Assembly (NCBI GenBank): GCA_031409815.1
Contig: JANNXV010000202.1
Location: 1-21,056 of the forward strand
Origin: JANLUX01 sp031409815
GTDB taxonomy: Bacteria; Bacteroidota; Bacteroidia; AKYH767-A; OLB10
Direction: 5' to 3'
DNA length: 21,056 bases
Numbering within the stretch: the first letter of the stretch is position 1; the number at the start of each line of letters is the position of its first letter. Positions 8,666 through 16,405 of this stretch are shown here, in pieces. A model generated the notes under the pieces. It was not told the origin of the DNA, did not search any database, and saw nothing but the letters and a program-made list of their open reading frames with translations. Made by a program: the position numbers and the translations under genes.

Positions 8666-9430
8666 TTATTTAGATTCTTTTTTTAGGAGATGGGAAGTAT
8701 TTGCCTGAGCAAGAGGTGTAATTACAATGTCATTGAGTACCACATGTGCGGGGCGGCTGGCAGCAAAATAAACAACCTCTGCAATATCTTCAGCTAACAA
8801 TGGTTCATAATCTTTGTAAGCAAGTTTTGCACGCTCTTCATCACCTTTAAATCTAACCACTGAAAATTCTGTTTCCGCAGCACCCGGATTAACAGCAGTT
8901 ACTTTTATACCATGTGGAAGCATATCGATGCGCATAGATTTTGAAAGTGCATCAACAGCAAATTTAGTTGCACAATAAACATTGCCTCGATGGTATGCTT
9001 CTTTTCCAGCAAGTGAACCAATGTTTATTATATGTCCATGGTTTCGTTCCACCATCCAAGGCATTACGGTACGCGAAACGTAAAGCAATCCTTTTACATT
9101 TGTGTCAATCATCACATCCCAATCATCCAAATTCCCTTCTTGTATAGTAGAAAGACCTTGTGCAAGTCCAGCATTGTTTACCAGTACATCCACTTTTTTC
9201 CATTCATACGGAAGCGTGTTTAAAGCGGTTTCTACTTCTTTTCTTTTACGCACATCAAAGGGCAGGGTAAAAACTTTGGTGCCAAAGGTGCTTTTTATTT
9301 CGTCTTCTAATGCTGCAAGTCGGTCGGTTCTTCGTCCGGTAATAATAACATCGTAGCCATGTTCAGCAAATTTTATTGCGATGGCTTTTCCAAATCCTGC
9401 AGTGGCTCCTGTAATTAATGCAATACTCAT
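8666..9430 (-). CDS. YdfG-like short-chain dehydrogenase/reductase (NADP-dependent)
   Basis: The 254-aa product is a classical SDR. It shows the glycine-rich TGATAGFG (residues 7-14), the NNAG motif (85-88), Asn111, and the catalytic Ser139, Tyr152 and Lys156 (YCATK). The GRR at 32-34 after the second strand points to NADP. The stretch NPGAAETEFSVVRFKGDEER resembles E. coli YdfG (3-hydroxy acid dehydrogenase, acting on L-allo-threonine, serine and malonic semialdehyde), and the length fits (YdfG is 248 aa). A cytosolic enzyme oxidising a beta-hydroxy amino acid, or reducing the matching semialdehyde, is the best guess. The gene starts 11 bp after the amino-acid permease, which fits with amino-acid metabolism, and ends 6 bp before the membrane protein. 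Confidence 0.92.
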   Translation of the reverse strand: MSIALITGATAGFGKAIAIKFAEHGYDVIITGRRTDRLAALEDEIKSTFGTKVFTLPFDVRKRKEVETALNTLPYEWKKVDVLVNNAGLAQGLSTIQEGNLDDWDVMIDTNVKGLLYVSRTVMPWMVERNHGHIINIGSLAGKEAYHRGNVYCATKFAVDALSKSMRIDMLPHGIKVTAVNPGAAETEFSVVRFKGDEERAKLAYKDYEPLLAEDIAEVVYFAASRPAHVVLNDIVITPLAQANTSHLLKKESK

Positions 9431-9441
9431 AGGGTGAAAAT

Positions 9442-11166
9442 TTATTTTATTTTGTTTAGTTTACTGTGATTGTATCCGTAAAGGAAATAAATAATCAAGC
9501 CAATCAAAAGCCAGATAAAAAACCTGAACCAATTAATAATTGTTAATTGTGCCATAAGGTATAAACAGGATAGCAATCCTAAAACAATGATTAGTGAAAG
9601 ATTTTTTTTAAAGGATAAATAACTGATATAGGAAAAGGTAATTATGAATAACCAGATGGGAATTTGATGTCGGAACGTATCAAACGAACTAAAATCCAGC
9701 ATTTCGTTTACTCCTTCTTTGTTGTATAATAGGTTTAATATTATAGTGAGAAGAAACATGATGGGAACAATATATTTTGCGTTGATATAAGGTGTTTTAA
9801 ATTTTCTTTCAGGCGGATTTGGCTGCATGTTTAATTTCAATACTCCTGCACAAACTAAAATAAATGCAAACAAAGTGCCAATGCTGGTAAGGTCAGTTAC
9901 CTCTGTTATATTTAGGAACAATGCAGGAATTGCAACAAGTAAACCCGTTACTATGGTTGCAAATGAAGGTGTACGATAGCGTGGATGTATTCGTGAAAAA
10001 ATGGGTGGCAATAATCCGTCACGACTCATGCTCATCCAGATGCGTGGCTGTCCCAATTGAAAAACCAACATCACACTTGCTGTGGCAACTATTGCACTGA
10101 AACCAACAATTACCGATAGCCAGTGCATGTTCAATTTTGCAAATGCGTATGCTAATGGATCACCTACATTTAATTCAGTATAATTTACCATGCCTGTTAA
10201 TACCAATGCAATGGCAACATAAAGTATTGTGCAAATAATAATGGAGTATAGCATTCCTCTAGGCAAATCGCGTTGCGGATTTTTACATTCTTCTGCTGTA
10301 GTTGAGATGGCATCAAATCCAATATAAGCAAAGAAAACACCTGACACACCTTTTAAAATTCCGCTGATGCCATTCGGTGCAAACGGACTCCAATTGCCGG
10401 TGTTTACATAAAACGCTCCTAGAGTTATCACAAATAAAATTACAATTAGTTTGATAAGTACCATTGCATTGCCTGCGTTCTTTGATTCTTTAATTCCTAC
10501 ATATACTAGGCGAGTAATAAGAATAGTTATAAATAAGGCAGGTAAATCTGCAATTATTCTGAAACTGCCAATGCTGGGAGCACTAATCCATGCATGGAAA
10601 GCATCTTTTGCAGTGCCTGTTAAAGTTTCGGGAGAAATATTATTTGCGATGGTGTCATGATAATTTCTCGAAGCCGTCAAATAATCCATTGTCATCCATT
10701 CGGGAATATGAATGCCCTGAATATCTAGTGCAGGAATATTAATATTGGCGAGTAAGGAAGTAAAATAATCAGACCATGAAATGGCAACTGCAATATTTCC
10801 AATGGCGTATTCAATCAATAAATCCCAGCCAATCATCCAGGCGATAATTTCACCGAAAGCAGCGTAAGAATAAGTGTAAGCGCTACCTGACACCGGAATC
10901 ATAGAAGCAAATTCTGCGTATGCAAAACCGGAGAATGCACAGGCAATGGCAGTGAATATGAAAAGAAAAATTACAGCCGGTCCGCCTTGCGATGTTGCAA
11001 TACCGATTGTGCTGAAAATTCCGGCACCAATGATGGCAGCAATACCAAACGAAGTAAGATCGCGCACACCTAAATGTTTGTGAAGGTGAATGTGGTCTGC
11101 ATCACTTCCTTCGCGTTCTACTTGCTCTAGAATTTGACTGACTGATTTTTTGCGAAATAGATTCAT
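9442..11166 (-). CDS. APC-superfamily amino acid permease (cationic amino acid transporter type)
   Basis: The 574-aa product is an amino-acid/polyamine/organocation transporter. The unwound helix 1 motif IGAGIFSTIG (residues 46-55) binds the substrate carboxyl and amino groups in this superfamily. AYIGFDAISTTAEE followed by NPQRDLPRGM is typical of the CAT/YfnA-like branch, as is GQPRIWMSMSRDGLLP later. About 12 to 14 helices are expected. A long extracytoplasmic loop of roughly 60 residues lies between helices 4 and 5, and a short cytosolic N-terminal extension of about 35 residues carries DHIHLHKHL. It probably imports amino acids with protons or by facilitated diffusion; substrate choice is unknown. 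It leads a tight minus-strand run with an SDR 11 bp downstream. I see no clear TAnnTTTG box in the 54 bp upstream. Confidence 0.93.
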   Translation of the reverse strand: MNLFRKKSVSQILEQVEREGSDADHIHLHKHLGVRDLTSFGIAAIIGAGIFSTIGIATSQGGPAVIFLFIFTAIACAFSGFAYAEFASMIPVSGSAYTYSYAAFGEIIAWMIGWDLLIEYAIGNIAVAISWSDYFTSLLANINIPALDIQGIHIPEWMTMDYLTASRNYHDTIANNISPETLTGTAKDAFHAWISAPSIGSFRIIADLPALFITILITRLVYVGIKESKNAGNAMVLIKLIVILFVITLGAFYVNTGNWSPFAPNGISGILKGVSGVFFAYIGFDAISTTAEECKNPQRDLPRGMLYSIIICTILYVAIALVLTGMVNYTELNVGDPLAYAFAKLNMHWLSVIVGFSAIVATASVMLVFQLGQPRIWMSMSRDGLLPPIFSRIHPRYRTPSFATIVTGLLVAIPALFLNITEVTDLTSIGTLFAFILVCAGVLKLNMQPNPPERKFKTPYINAKYIVPIMFLLTIILNLLYNKEGVNEMLDFSSFDTFRHQIPIWLFIITFSYISYLSFKKNLSLIIVLGLLSCLYLMAQLTIINWFRFFIWLLIGLIIYFLYGYNHSKLNKIK

Positions 11167-11220
11167 ATATATCGGAAGGGATAATTGTTTACAAAGAAAA
11201 CAGAAAAAAGGGAATGGGGG

Positions 11221-12489
11221 TTAAACCTTTGTCTCAACTCTATTACCCATCACAATACCAATTCCCAAAAACAACAGAGCAGGCACTTTATAACGCACCA
11301 TGGTACCTACCACAGGAGTGGTTAAACCAATGATGACAAATAGTACAATTGCAAAGCAAATAGAGAAAGCAAACAAAGGATTTGTTTTTAACGTGCTGGT
11401 TTCAATTTTTAAAATCATTAATACAAGCAAAAAAATATAAATTATGTTTTCAATGGAAGGAATAAAATAGAGGGGATTTTTGCATTGCCAAATATAAGGT
11501 TGCGATAGTGTAAGCCAGAATGCTTCGGGACTTCTTTTAACAACACTGAAGGCGGATGGAGCGAACGGAACACGTTGGATTAAACTTTCAGCCGGGTAGA
11601 ATACTGCATTTTTATAAAATATTATTTGCTTGTCAAACAACATCTGTGCAATATCAAATTGTGGATTAATATTTTTTAATTGAAAAGCAGCGGTCAACAT
11701 TACTGCATAACAAATAGTAAAAAGCAAAAAGCAATTGAATTTTGGATAACGATTATAAATTCCCCAGGCAATTAATCCCGGAATAAAGGCGAAGAAAATA
11801 TAATTGCGCGTTAGAAATAAAAGTAGCATGGAAAAAGCGAAATAGAAAATGTTTTTCGGATTTGAATGAACAATTAATTTGTGAAATCGATACAATACAA
11901 AACCCATTGAAAATATTTGCAACGATTCTTTTATCAATCCTGAACCCCAGAATAAAACAGAAGGCGTGCAAAAAATGATTATCGCAAGCAATCTTTCTTT
12001 ATTATCTGAATAAAATGTGGCCACTTTTAATAACATCATCAAACCGCACAAACTGATAAAGCTCATCAGCAGCACATGCACTTCATAATAACCAAAAGAA
12101 AAAATACGAATAATAGCATTGAGCTTGATCAGTGTGCGACTATCATTATACATGGTGTTAAAACCGGCATCATTCCATAAGTGCATGGAAGCAAGCAGGG
12201 ATTGTAAACTCGGATCATTTGAATTTATTCCGCTAATAATTTGGAAATATTGAATCGAATGCTGAGCCAATAAGGAATGAAGAGTATTTGCATCATGCAG
12301 ATAACTGAAAGTGTCACCACTCACATAATAGTTTGAATAAACTATACCTAAAATTAATCCGCAGATAAATTTCAGGAGAAAGATTGCAACCAATGCAATA
12401 AATCCCGGATAAGAATTTGCAAATAGTTTATTTTTCTTTATAAAATAGCAGAGCATAATGAAATACAGTAATATCAAAATCCATTTCAT
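11221..12489 (-). CDS. Multi-pass membrane protein of unknown function, paralogue A
   Basis: I do not recognise a named family. The 422-aa product has about ten hydrophobic helices and ends with a short charged tail. Motifs shared with the adjacent upstream gene are NDSRT (residues 115-119, followed by a NAIIRIFS helix), SGLIKE (183-188, after PSVLFW) and VRYKVPAL (398-405, after GLTTPVVG). An acidic, aromatic loop after the second helix (GDTFSYLHDA, 58-67) recalls the first loop of GT-C glycosyltransferases, and the C-terminal R-Y-K-V-P-A motif recalls similar sequences near the last helices of such enzymes; this is suggestive only. The gene lies 147 bp downstream of its paralogue, with an inverted repeat between them, and 54 bp upstream of the permease. 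Its role may be in surface polysaccharide, but nothing nearby proves it. Confidence 0.8.
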   Translation of the reverse strand: MKWILILLYFIMLCYFIKKNKLFANSYPGFIALVAIFLLKFICGLILGIVYSNYYVSGDTFSYLHDANTLHSLLAQHSIQYFQIISGINSNDPSLQSLLASMHLWNDAGFNTMYNDSRTLIKLNAIIRIFSFGYYEVHVLLMSFISLCGLMMLLKVATFYSDNKERLLAIIIFCTPSVLFWGSGLIKESLQIFSMGFVLYRFHKLIVHSNPKNIFYFAFSMLLLFLTRNYIFFAFIPGLIAWGIYNRYPKFNCFLLFTICYAVMLTAAFQLKNINPQFDIAQMLFDKQIIFYKNAVFYPAESLIQRVPFAPSAFSVVKRSPEAFWLTLSQPYIWQCKNPLYFIPSIENIIYIFLLVLMILKIETSTLKTNPLFAFSICFAIVLFVIIGLTTPVVGTMVRYKVPALLFLGIGIVMGNRVETKV

Positions 12490-12525
12490 GCTCTAATAGG
12501 ATTAACATTATGATCTGCTACACGC

Positions 12526-12585
12526 ACCCTTAACCCCTGAAGGGGAAGCCACACACACATCTGTTCCCCTTTAGGGGTTAGGGGT
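12526..12585. repeat. 22-bp-arm inverted repeat (CCCCT/AGGGG rich)
   Basis: The arm at 12526-12547 pairs with the arm at 12564-12585 over 22 positions, two of them G-T wobbles, around a 16-nt loop that contains an ACACACACA run. Each arm also contains a smaller near-palindrome (CCCCTgaAGGGG). It is much richer in G and C than its surroundings. It lies in the 147-bp gap between the two paralogous membrane-protein genes. There is no T-run after the stem on the minus strand, so it is not a standard terminator. It looks like an intergenic repeat of the REP or MITE kind that I recall from other Bacteroidota, but that needs a genome search. Confidence 0.8.
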
Positions 12586-12636
12586 TTTTGAAGATGATTT
12601 ATCATTGTAGTCTAACTTAGAAGATATCCTGCATTT

Positions 12637-13962
12637 TTAGGATTTTGATTTTAAAAAGGGAAGAACAGAAAACACTCTCCTTTTAAATGCATCATGATTG
12701 TATACTGTTATCAGTAGCAAAATAAAAAATGGCAATGCTGGAACTTTGTATCTCACAATCGCTCCAAGAATTGGAGTAACCAATCCCACCAGACAAAATA
12801 TAATAACAGTAAAAAACAACGCAAGATAAAATACAGGAGGAGCATTTTGCATTTGAATTCTGTCGAAACCAATGATTGTAACTAACATGAGTAAAATAAA
12901 TAATGCATTTTCAGCGGCTGCAAACAGAATCATCATATTGCGGGCTTCAAAAAGATGTGGACGGAAGGCGGTAGTTAGAAATGCTTGTGGAATTGCTTTG
13001 GCTAAACTTTTTAATGAAGGTTGTATTTTAGGAAGTGTTACGATGCTTTGAGCCTTTTCACGTGCTGCAACCAGATAAAATTCTTTTTGTTTGTTGCTGA
13101 GTAATTCAGGTATGGGGTGATGCGTGAATAAATGTGATAAATTAAACAAGACCAAAAAATAAAATACATGTAGAATGATGAACTTAAAAAAAGGCAGCTT
13201 AGGAAATCTTTGTGTCCAAACATAAGCAACCAATCCGGGTAACATGGCAAAAAGTATGTATGACTTTATGTTTAACAAACAAAAAATGAAAAACAATAAA
13301 GAGAATGTATTTCGTAGGGTGAAGCCGTTTTTCGCAGCAAGCATTTTTAGATAATAAATCAACATACCGATGGAAAACAAAAGAAATGCTTCTTTGATTA
13401 CACCGCTGCTCCAAAGCAAAACGGAAGGTAACAGGTAGATTCCAAAAATTAATTCACGGTTTTTGTTTTTTATTTCAGCAGCAAATACTTTAAACAAACC
13501 GGTTAAACCGATTAAGGAAAGAAAGCACATAAAAATAGCATGTGGATAATAGGTGTTCAGGGAGAAAAAACGTATCAATGCATTAACTCGGATCATAGTG
13601 CGACTGTCGTTAAAAATCATTTCGCTGTTGTACCAGTTCAACATGGTATCGTAATAAGGACGCAAATCGTTGTCGGCTGCATGATAACCGGTCATCATTC
13701 TGAAAAAATCGTAAGGTTTATCCCTACATGCATCAAACATTATTTTACTGTCGTCATAATAACGAAAGATATCGGCAAATTTCCGGTCGGGGTAAAAACG
13801 GGTATAAATAATAAAGAGTGCAAAGCCTGCAACTAACTTCAATAAAAATATTGCTTGAAATGTTTTAGTGGAAACCGACTCCTGTATGAAAAATTTCAGC
13901 CTGCCAATCAGCAACATACACACGGCCACGTAACCTAAACTTAAAAACACTTCGGTGAACAT
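12637..13962 (-). CDS. Multi-pass membrane protein of unknown function, paralogue B
   Basis: The 441-aa product is a tandem paralogue of the next gene downstream. Shared motifs at similar positions are NDSRT (residues 118-122, then a NALIRFFS helix), SGVIKE (186-191, after PSVLLW) and VRYKVPAL (403-410, after GLVTPILG). The loop after helix 2 (FADIFRYYDDSK, 62-73) is acidic and aromatic. About ten membrane helices are expected, plus a basic C-terminal tail. The frame stays open to a TTG at 14010, but I chose the ATG at 13962: the TTG lies inside a perfect hairpin repeat, and a TACGTTTG promoter box at 13968-13975 sits between the two. If that box is used, the leader is very short. Function is unknown; a GT-C-like or polysaccharide-related role is a possibility only. 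Confidence 0.8.
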   Translation of the reverse strand: MFTEVFLSLGYVAVCMLLIGRLKFFIQESVSTKTFQAIFLLKLVAGFALFIIYTRFYPDRKFADIFRYYDDSKIMFDACRDKPYDFFRMMTGYHAADNDLRPYYDTMLNWYNSEMIFNDSRTMIRVNALIRFFSLNTYYPHAIFMCFLSLIGLTGLFKVFAAEIKNKNRELIFGIYLLPSVLLWSSGVIKEAFLLFSIGMLIYYLKMLAAKNGFTLRNTFSLLFFIFCLLNIKSYILFAMLPGLVAYVWTQRFPKLPFFKFIILHVFYFLVLFNLSHLFTHHPIPELLSNKQKEFYLVAAREKAQSIVTLPKIQPSLKSLAKAIPQAFLTTAFRPHLFEARNMMILFAAAENALFILLMLVTIIGFDRIQMQNAPPVFYLALFFTVIIFCLVGLVTPILGAIVRYKVPALPFFILLLITVYNHDAFKRRVFSVLPFLKSKS

Positions 13963-13967
13963 TGTGT

Positions 13968-13975
13968 CAAACGTA
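13968..13975 (-). promoter_or_regulatory. Bacteroidota -7 promoter element (TACGTTTG)
   Basis: On the minus strand TACGTTTG matches TAnnTTTG and lies 5 bp before the ATG at 13962. A TTG (plus strand 13992-13994) is 16 bp upstream of it, slightly closer than usual for the -33 element, and abuts the perfect hairpin. The short distance to the ATG would give a nearly leaderless transcript, which lowers confidence. Confidence 0.4.
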
Positions 13976-13994
13976 AGAAAAACCTTGTTAACAA

Positions 13995-14023
13995 CCCTGA
14001 CAGGGTTCAAAACCCTGTCAGGG
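13995..14023. repeat. Perfect 13-bp hairpin (CCCTGACAGGGTT / AACCCTGTCAGGG)
   Basis: Arms 13995-14007 and 14011-14023 are perfect reverse complements with a 3-nt loop (CAA). Each arm is itself nearly palindromic (CCCTGACAGGG), so the element is two tandem small dyads making one large one. It lies between the divergent membrane-protein gene and purL, with 19 bp to the minus-strand -7 box and 16 bp to the plus-strand -7 box, so it covers the region where both -33 elements would be. It may be an operator or a dispersed intergenic repeat. The structure is seen directly; the role is inferred. Confidence 0.85.
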
Positions 14024-14039
14024 ATTAGACTTGAATAAT

Positions 14040-14047
14040 TATTTTTG
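14040..14047 (+). promoter_or_regulatory. Bacteroidota -7 promoter element (TATTTTTG) of purL
   Basis: TATTTTTG followed by C matches TAnnTTTG and lies 25 bp before the ATG at 14073. It decides the purL start: the upstream TTG at 14031 precedes this box and would not be on the transcript. A -33 TTG is not evident; the hairpin repeat occupies that region. Confidence 0.6.
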
Positions 14048-14072
14048 CAGCAAAGATTTTTATTCCAGACAA

Positions 14073-16310
14073 ATGAGTACTACAACAGAATTGCAATCAG
14101 TTGGTTACGAAACAGCAGCAAAATTAGGGTTGCATAAAGATGAATTTGATAAAATTTGTGAAGTGCTCGGACGCACTCCCAACTTTACTGAATTGAGTAT
14201 TTACTCAGTGATGTGGAGTGAGCATTGTTCCTATAAAAATTCCATTACCTGGTTAAAGACATTGCCAAAGGATGGCCCACACATGCTGGCCAAGGCGGGT
14301 GAAGAAAATGCAGGATTAGTTGCCATTGGTGACGGATTGGCTTGTGCATTTAAAATAGAATCACACAATCATCCTTCAGCCATTGAGCCCTACCAGGGAG
14401 CAGCTACCGGAGTAGGAGGGATCAACCGCGATATTTTTACCATGGGTGCACGCCCGATTGCTCAGTTAAATTCGTTACGTTTTGGCAATATTGATCTGGA
14501 AAAAACCAAGTGGCTGATGCGTGGTGTTGTAAAGGGTATCGGTGATTATGGAAATGCTTTTGGTGTGCCTACTGTAGGTGGCGAGGTTTTTTTCGATGAC
14601 TCGTACAATGTAAATATTCTGGTCAATGCAATGTCGGTAGGTATTGTAAGAGAGGGCGAAACCGTTTCAGCTATTTCTTATGGAGCCGGAAATCCTGTTT
14701 ATATTGTGGGTTCTTCAACTGGAAAGGATGGAATACATGGTGCTACTTTTGCTTCCGGTGATTTACATGCTGATTCTCACGAAGATTTACCATCGGTTCA
14801 AGTGGGCGATCCATTTATGGAGAAATTACTGTTAGAAGCCACACTTGAAATTATCAAAACCGGAGCTGTTGTTGGTATGCAGGATATGGGCGCAGCAGGT
14901 ATTATTTGTTCTACTTCCGAAATGAGTGCCAAAGGAAAGCATGGTATGGTAATTAATTTAGACCGTGTACCTACTCGTCAGAAAAACATGAAAGACTGGG
15001 AAATCCTGTTAAGTGAATCACAGGAGCGCATGTTAGTGATAGTTAAAAAAGGACAAGAAAGGGAAATCGAAAACATATTTGAGAAATGGGATTTAAACTG
15101 TACGCAAATCGGTGAAGTTACTGAAGGCGAGCGCTTACACTTTTATATGAATAATGAATTGGTGGCTGATGTTCCTGCTGATTCATTGGTATTAGGTGGC
15201 GGAGCCCCAATTTATGAGCGCGAGTATGCGGAACCATCTTACATTAAAAAAAATAAATCGTTTAATATTGATACAGTTGAAGATGTAACAGATTTGAACG
15301 AAGCAATCAATCATCTTACCTCGCATCCAAACATTGCATCAAAGCGTTGGGTGTATAATCAATACGACAGCATGGTGGGAACATTAACCATGACAACAAA
15401 CCGTGTGAGTGATGCAGCTATTGTAGATGTGCGTGATACGGACAAAGCTCTCGCGTTAACTGTTGATTGCAACTCGCGTTATGTATATGCGGATGCTGAA
15501 ACAGGTTGTGCCATTGCAGTGGCAGAAGCAGCGCGTAACATTGTTTGTGCAGGTGGCGAGCCATCAGCAGTTACCAATTGTCTGAACTTTGGTAACCCCT
15601 ATAATCCGGAAGTGTATTGGCAGTTTGTGCATGCCATTAAAGGTATGAGTAAAGCTTGCTTAAAATTTAAAACTCCCGTTACAGGAGGTAATGTAAGTTT
15701 TTATAATCAATCTAAGAATGAAACTGGTGAAGTGCCTGTGTTCCCAACACCAACAATTGGTATGGTTGGAATTATTGCAGATAAGAACAATATCATGACA
15801 CTTGATTTTAAAGAGAAAGGCAATTCAATTTTTCTTTTGGGTAAATCGCAAAACGATATTGCTTCTTCTGAATATTTGTATTCATTTAAAGGAGTTAAAA
15901 ATTCACCCGCTCCTTATTTTAATTTGGATGAAGAGTATGCCGTTCAGCATCTGACAAAAAAATTAATCGAATCAAAATTAATTTCTTCAGCTCATGATGT
16001 TTCGGAAGGAGGTTTGTTTATTGCGTTATTAGAATCTGCAATGCCAAACGGTTTAGGTTTTTCTATTGACACGGATGAAGATTTCAGAAAAGATGCATTT
16101 CTTTTTGGCGAAGCACAAAGCAGGATTGTAGTTTCAGTGGATGCAGATAATTTAGATGAGTTTGTTGAAATGATTTCAGATACCGATGTTGATTTTATGA
16201 ACCTCGGTGAAGTGACTGACGGAGAAATTTTAATGGATGGAAACAGCTTTGGTGATGTAAAGGATTATCGCAATAAATATGAAAATGCAATTGCAGATAA
16301 AATGAAATAG
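14073..16310 (+). CDS. purL: Phosphoribosylformylglycinamidine synthase, PurL subunit (short form)
   Basis: The 745-aa product catalyses the ATP-dependent conversion of FGAR to FGAM, step four of de novo purine synthesis, taking ammonia from the glutaminase PurQ. Recognisable parts are SEHCSYKNS (residues 49-57, His51), ESHNHPSAIEPYQGAATG (96-113), the ATP-binding GSSTGKDGIHGATF, GDPFMEKLLLEA, MQDMGAAGI and, in the second half, SAHDVSEGGL. Two AIR-synthase-like halves are present. The length matches the short PurL of Bacillus (742 aa) that needs separate PurQ and PurS, and not the fused form of about 1,200-1,300 aa; neither purQ nor purS is in the window. The frame is open to a TTG at 14031, but the ATG at 14073 gives a family-like N-terminus and lies after the promoter box. 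An inverted repeat follows the stop. Confidence 0.97.
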   Translation: MSTTTELQSVGYETAAKLGLHKDEFDKICEVLGRTPNFTELSIYSVMWSEHCSYKNSITWLKTLPKDGPHMLAKAGEENAGLVAIGDGLACAFKIESHNHPSAIEPYQGAATGVGGINRDIFTMGARPIAQLNSLRFGNIDLEKTKWLMRGVVKGIGDYGNAFGVPTVGGEVFFDDSYNVNILVNAMSVGIVREGETVSAISYGAGNPVYIVGSSTGKDGIHGATFASGDLHADSHEDLPSVQVGDPFMEKLLLEATLEIIKTGAVVGMQDMGAAGIICSTSEMSAKGKHGMVINLDRVPTRQKNMKDWEILLSESQERMLVIVKKGQEREIENIFEKWDLNCTQIGEVTEGERLHFYMNNELVADVPADSLVLGGGAPIYEREYAEPSYIKKNKSFNIDTVEDVTDLNEAINHLTSHPNIASKRWVYNQYDSMVGTLTMTTNRVSDAAIVDVRDTDKALALTVDCNSRYVYADAETGCAIAVAEAARNIVCAGGEPSAVTNCLNFGNPYNPEVYWQFVHAIKGMSKACLKFKTPVTGGNVSFYNQSKNETGEVPVFPTPTIGMVGIIADKNNIMTLDFKEKGNSIFLLGKSQNDIASSEYLYSFKGVKNSPAPYFNLDEEYAVQHLTKKLIESKLISSAHDVSEGGLFIALLESAMPNGLGFSIDTDEDFRKDAFLFGEAQSRIVVSVDADNLDEFVEMISDTDVDFMNLGEVTDGEILMDGNSFGDVKDYRNKYENAIADKMK

Positions 16311-16390
16311 AACACAGATGACACGGATGGGGCTGATAAAAACAGATTTTTTCTCCGCCTAAATCCGTTGAGTCCGTATCATCCGTGTTC
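16310..16390. repeat. Imperfect inverted repeat between purL and mtgA
   Basis: The arm at 16310-16328 (GAACACAGATGACACGGAT) and the reverse complement of 16372-16390 (GAACACGGATGATACGGAC) agree at 16 of 19 positions. The 43 bp between them pair poorly. It starts on the last base of the purL stop codon and ends 15 bp before the mtgA start. Sequences of the form AACACAGATGACACGGAT are, from memory, a common intergenic repeat in Bacteroidota. No T-run follows, so it is not an obvious terminator. Confidence 0.7.
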
Positions 16391-16405
16391 CATTAATCTG
16401 AGACT

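Noticed and set aside
12626..12643. Small hairpin ATCCT/AGGAT at the end of the 12637 gene
   Set aside because: Only five base pairs, overlapping the stop codon; the T-rich side is on the wrong strand for this gene.
13540..13836. 98-aa plus-strand frame opposite the membrane-protein gene
   Set aside because: It lies wholly antisense within a well-supported coding frame (12637-13962), with no promoter or recognisable motif.
14031..14072. TTG-initiated N-terminal extension of PurL (14 residues)
   Set aside because: The TATTTTTG promoter box lies inside it, and the ATG at 14073 gives a family-like N-terminus.
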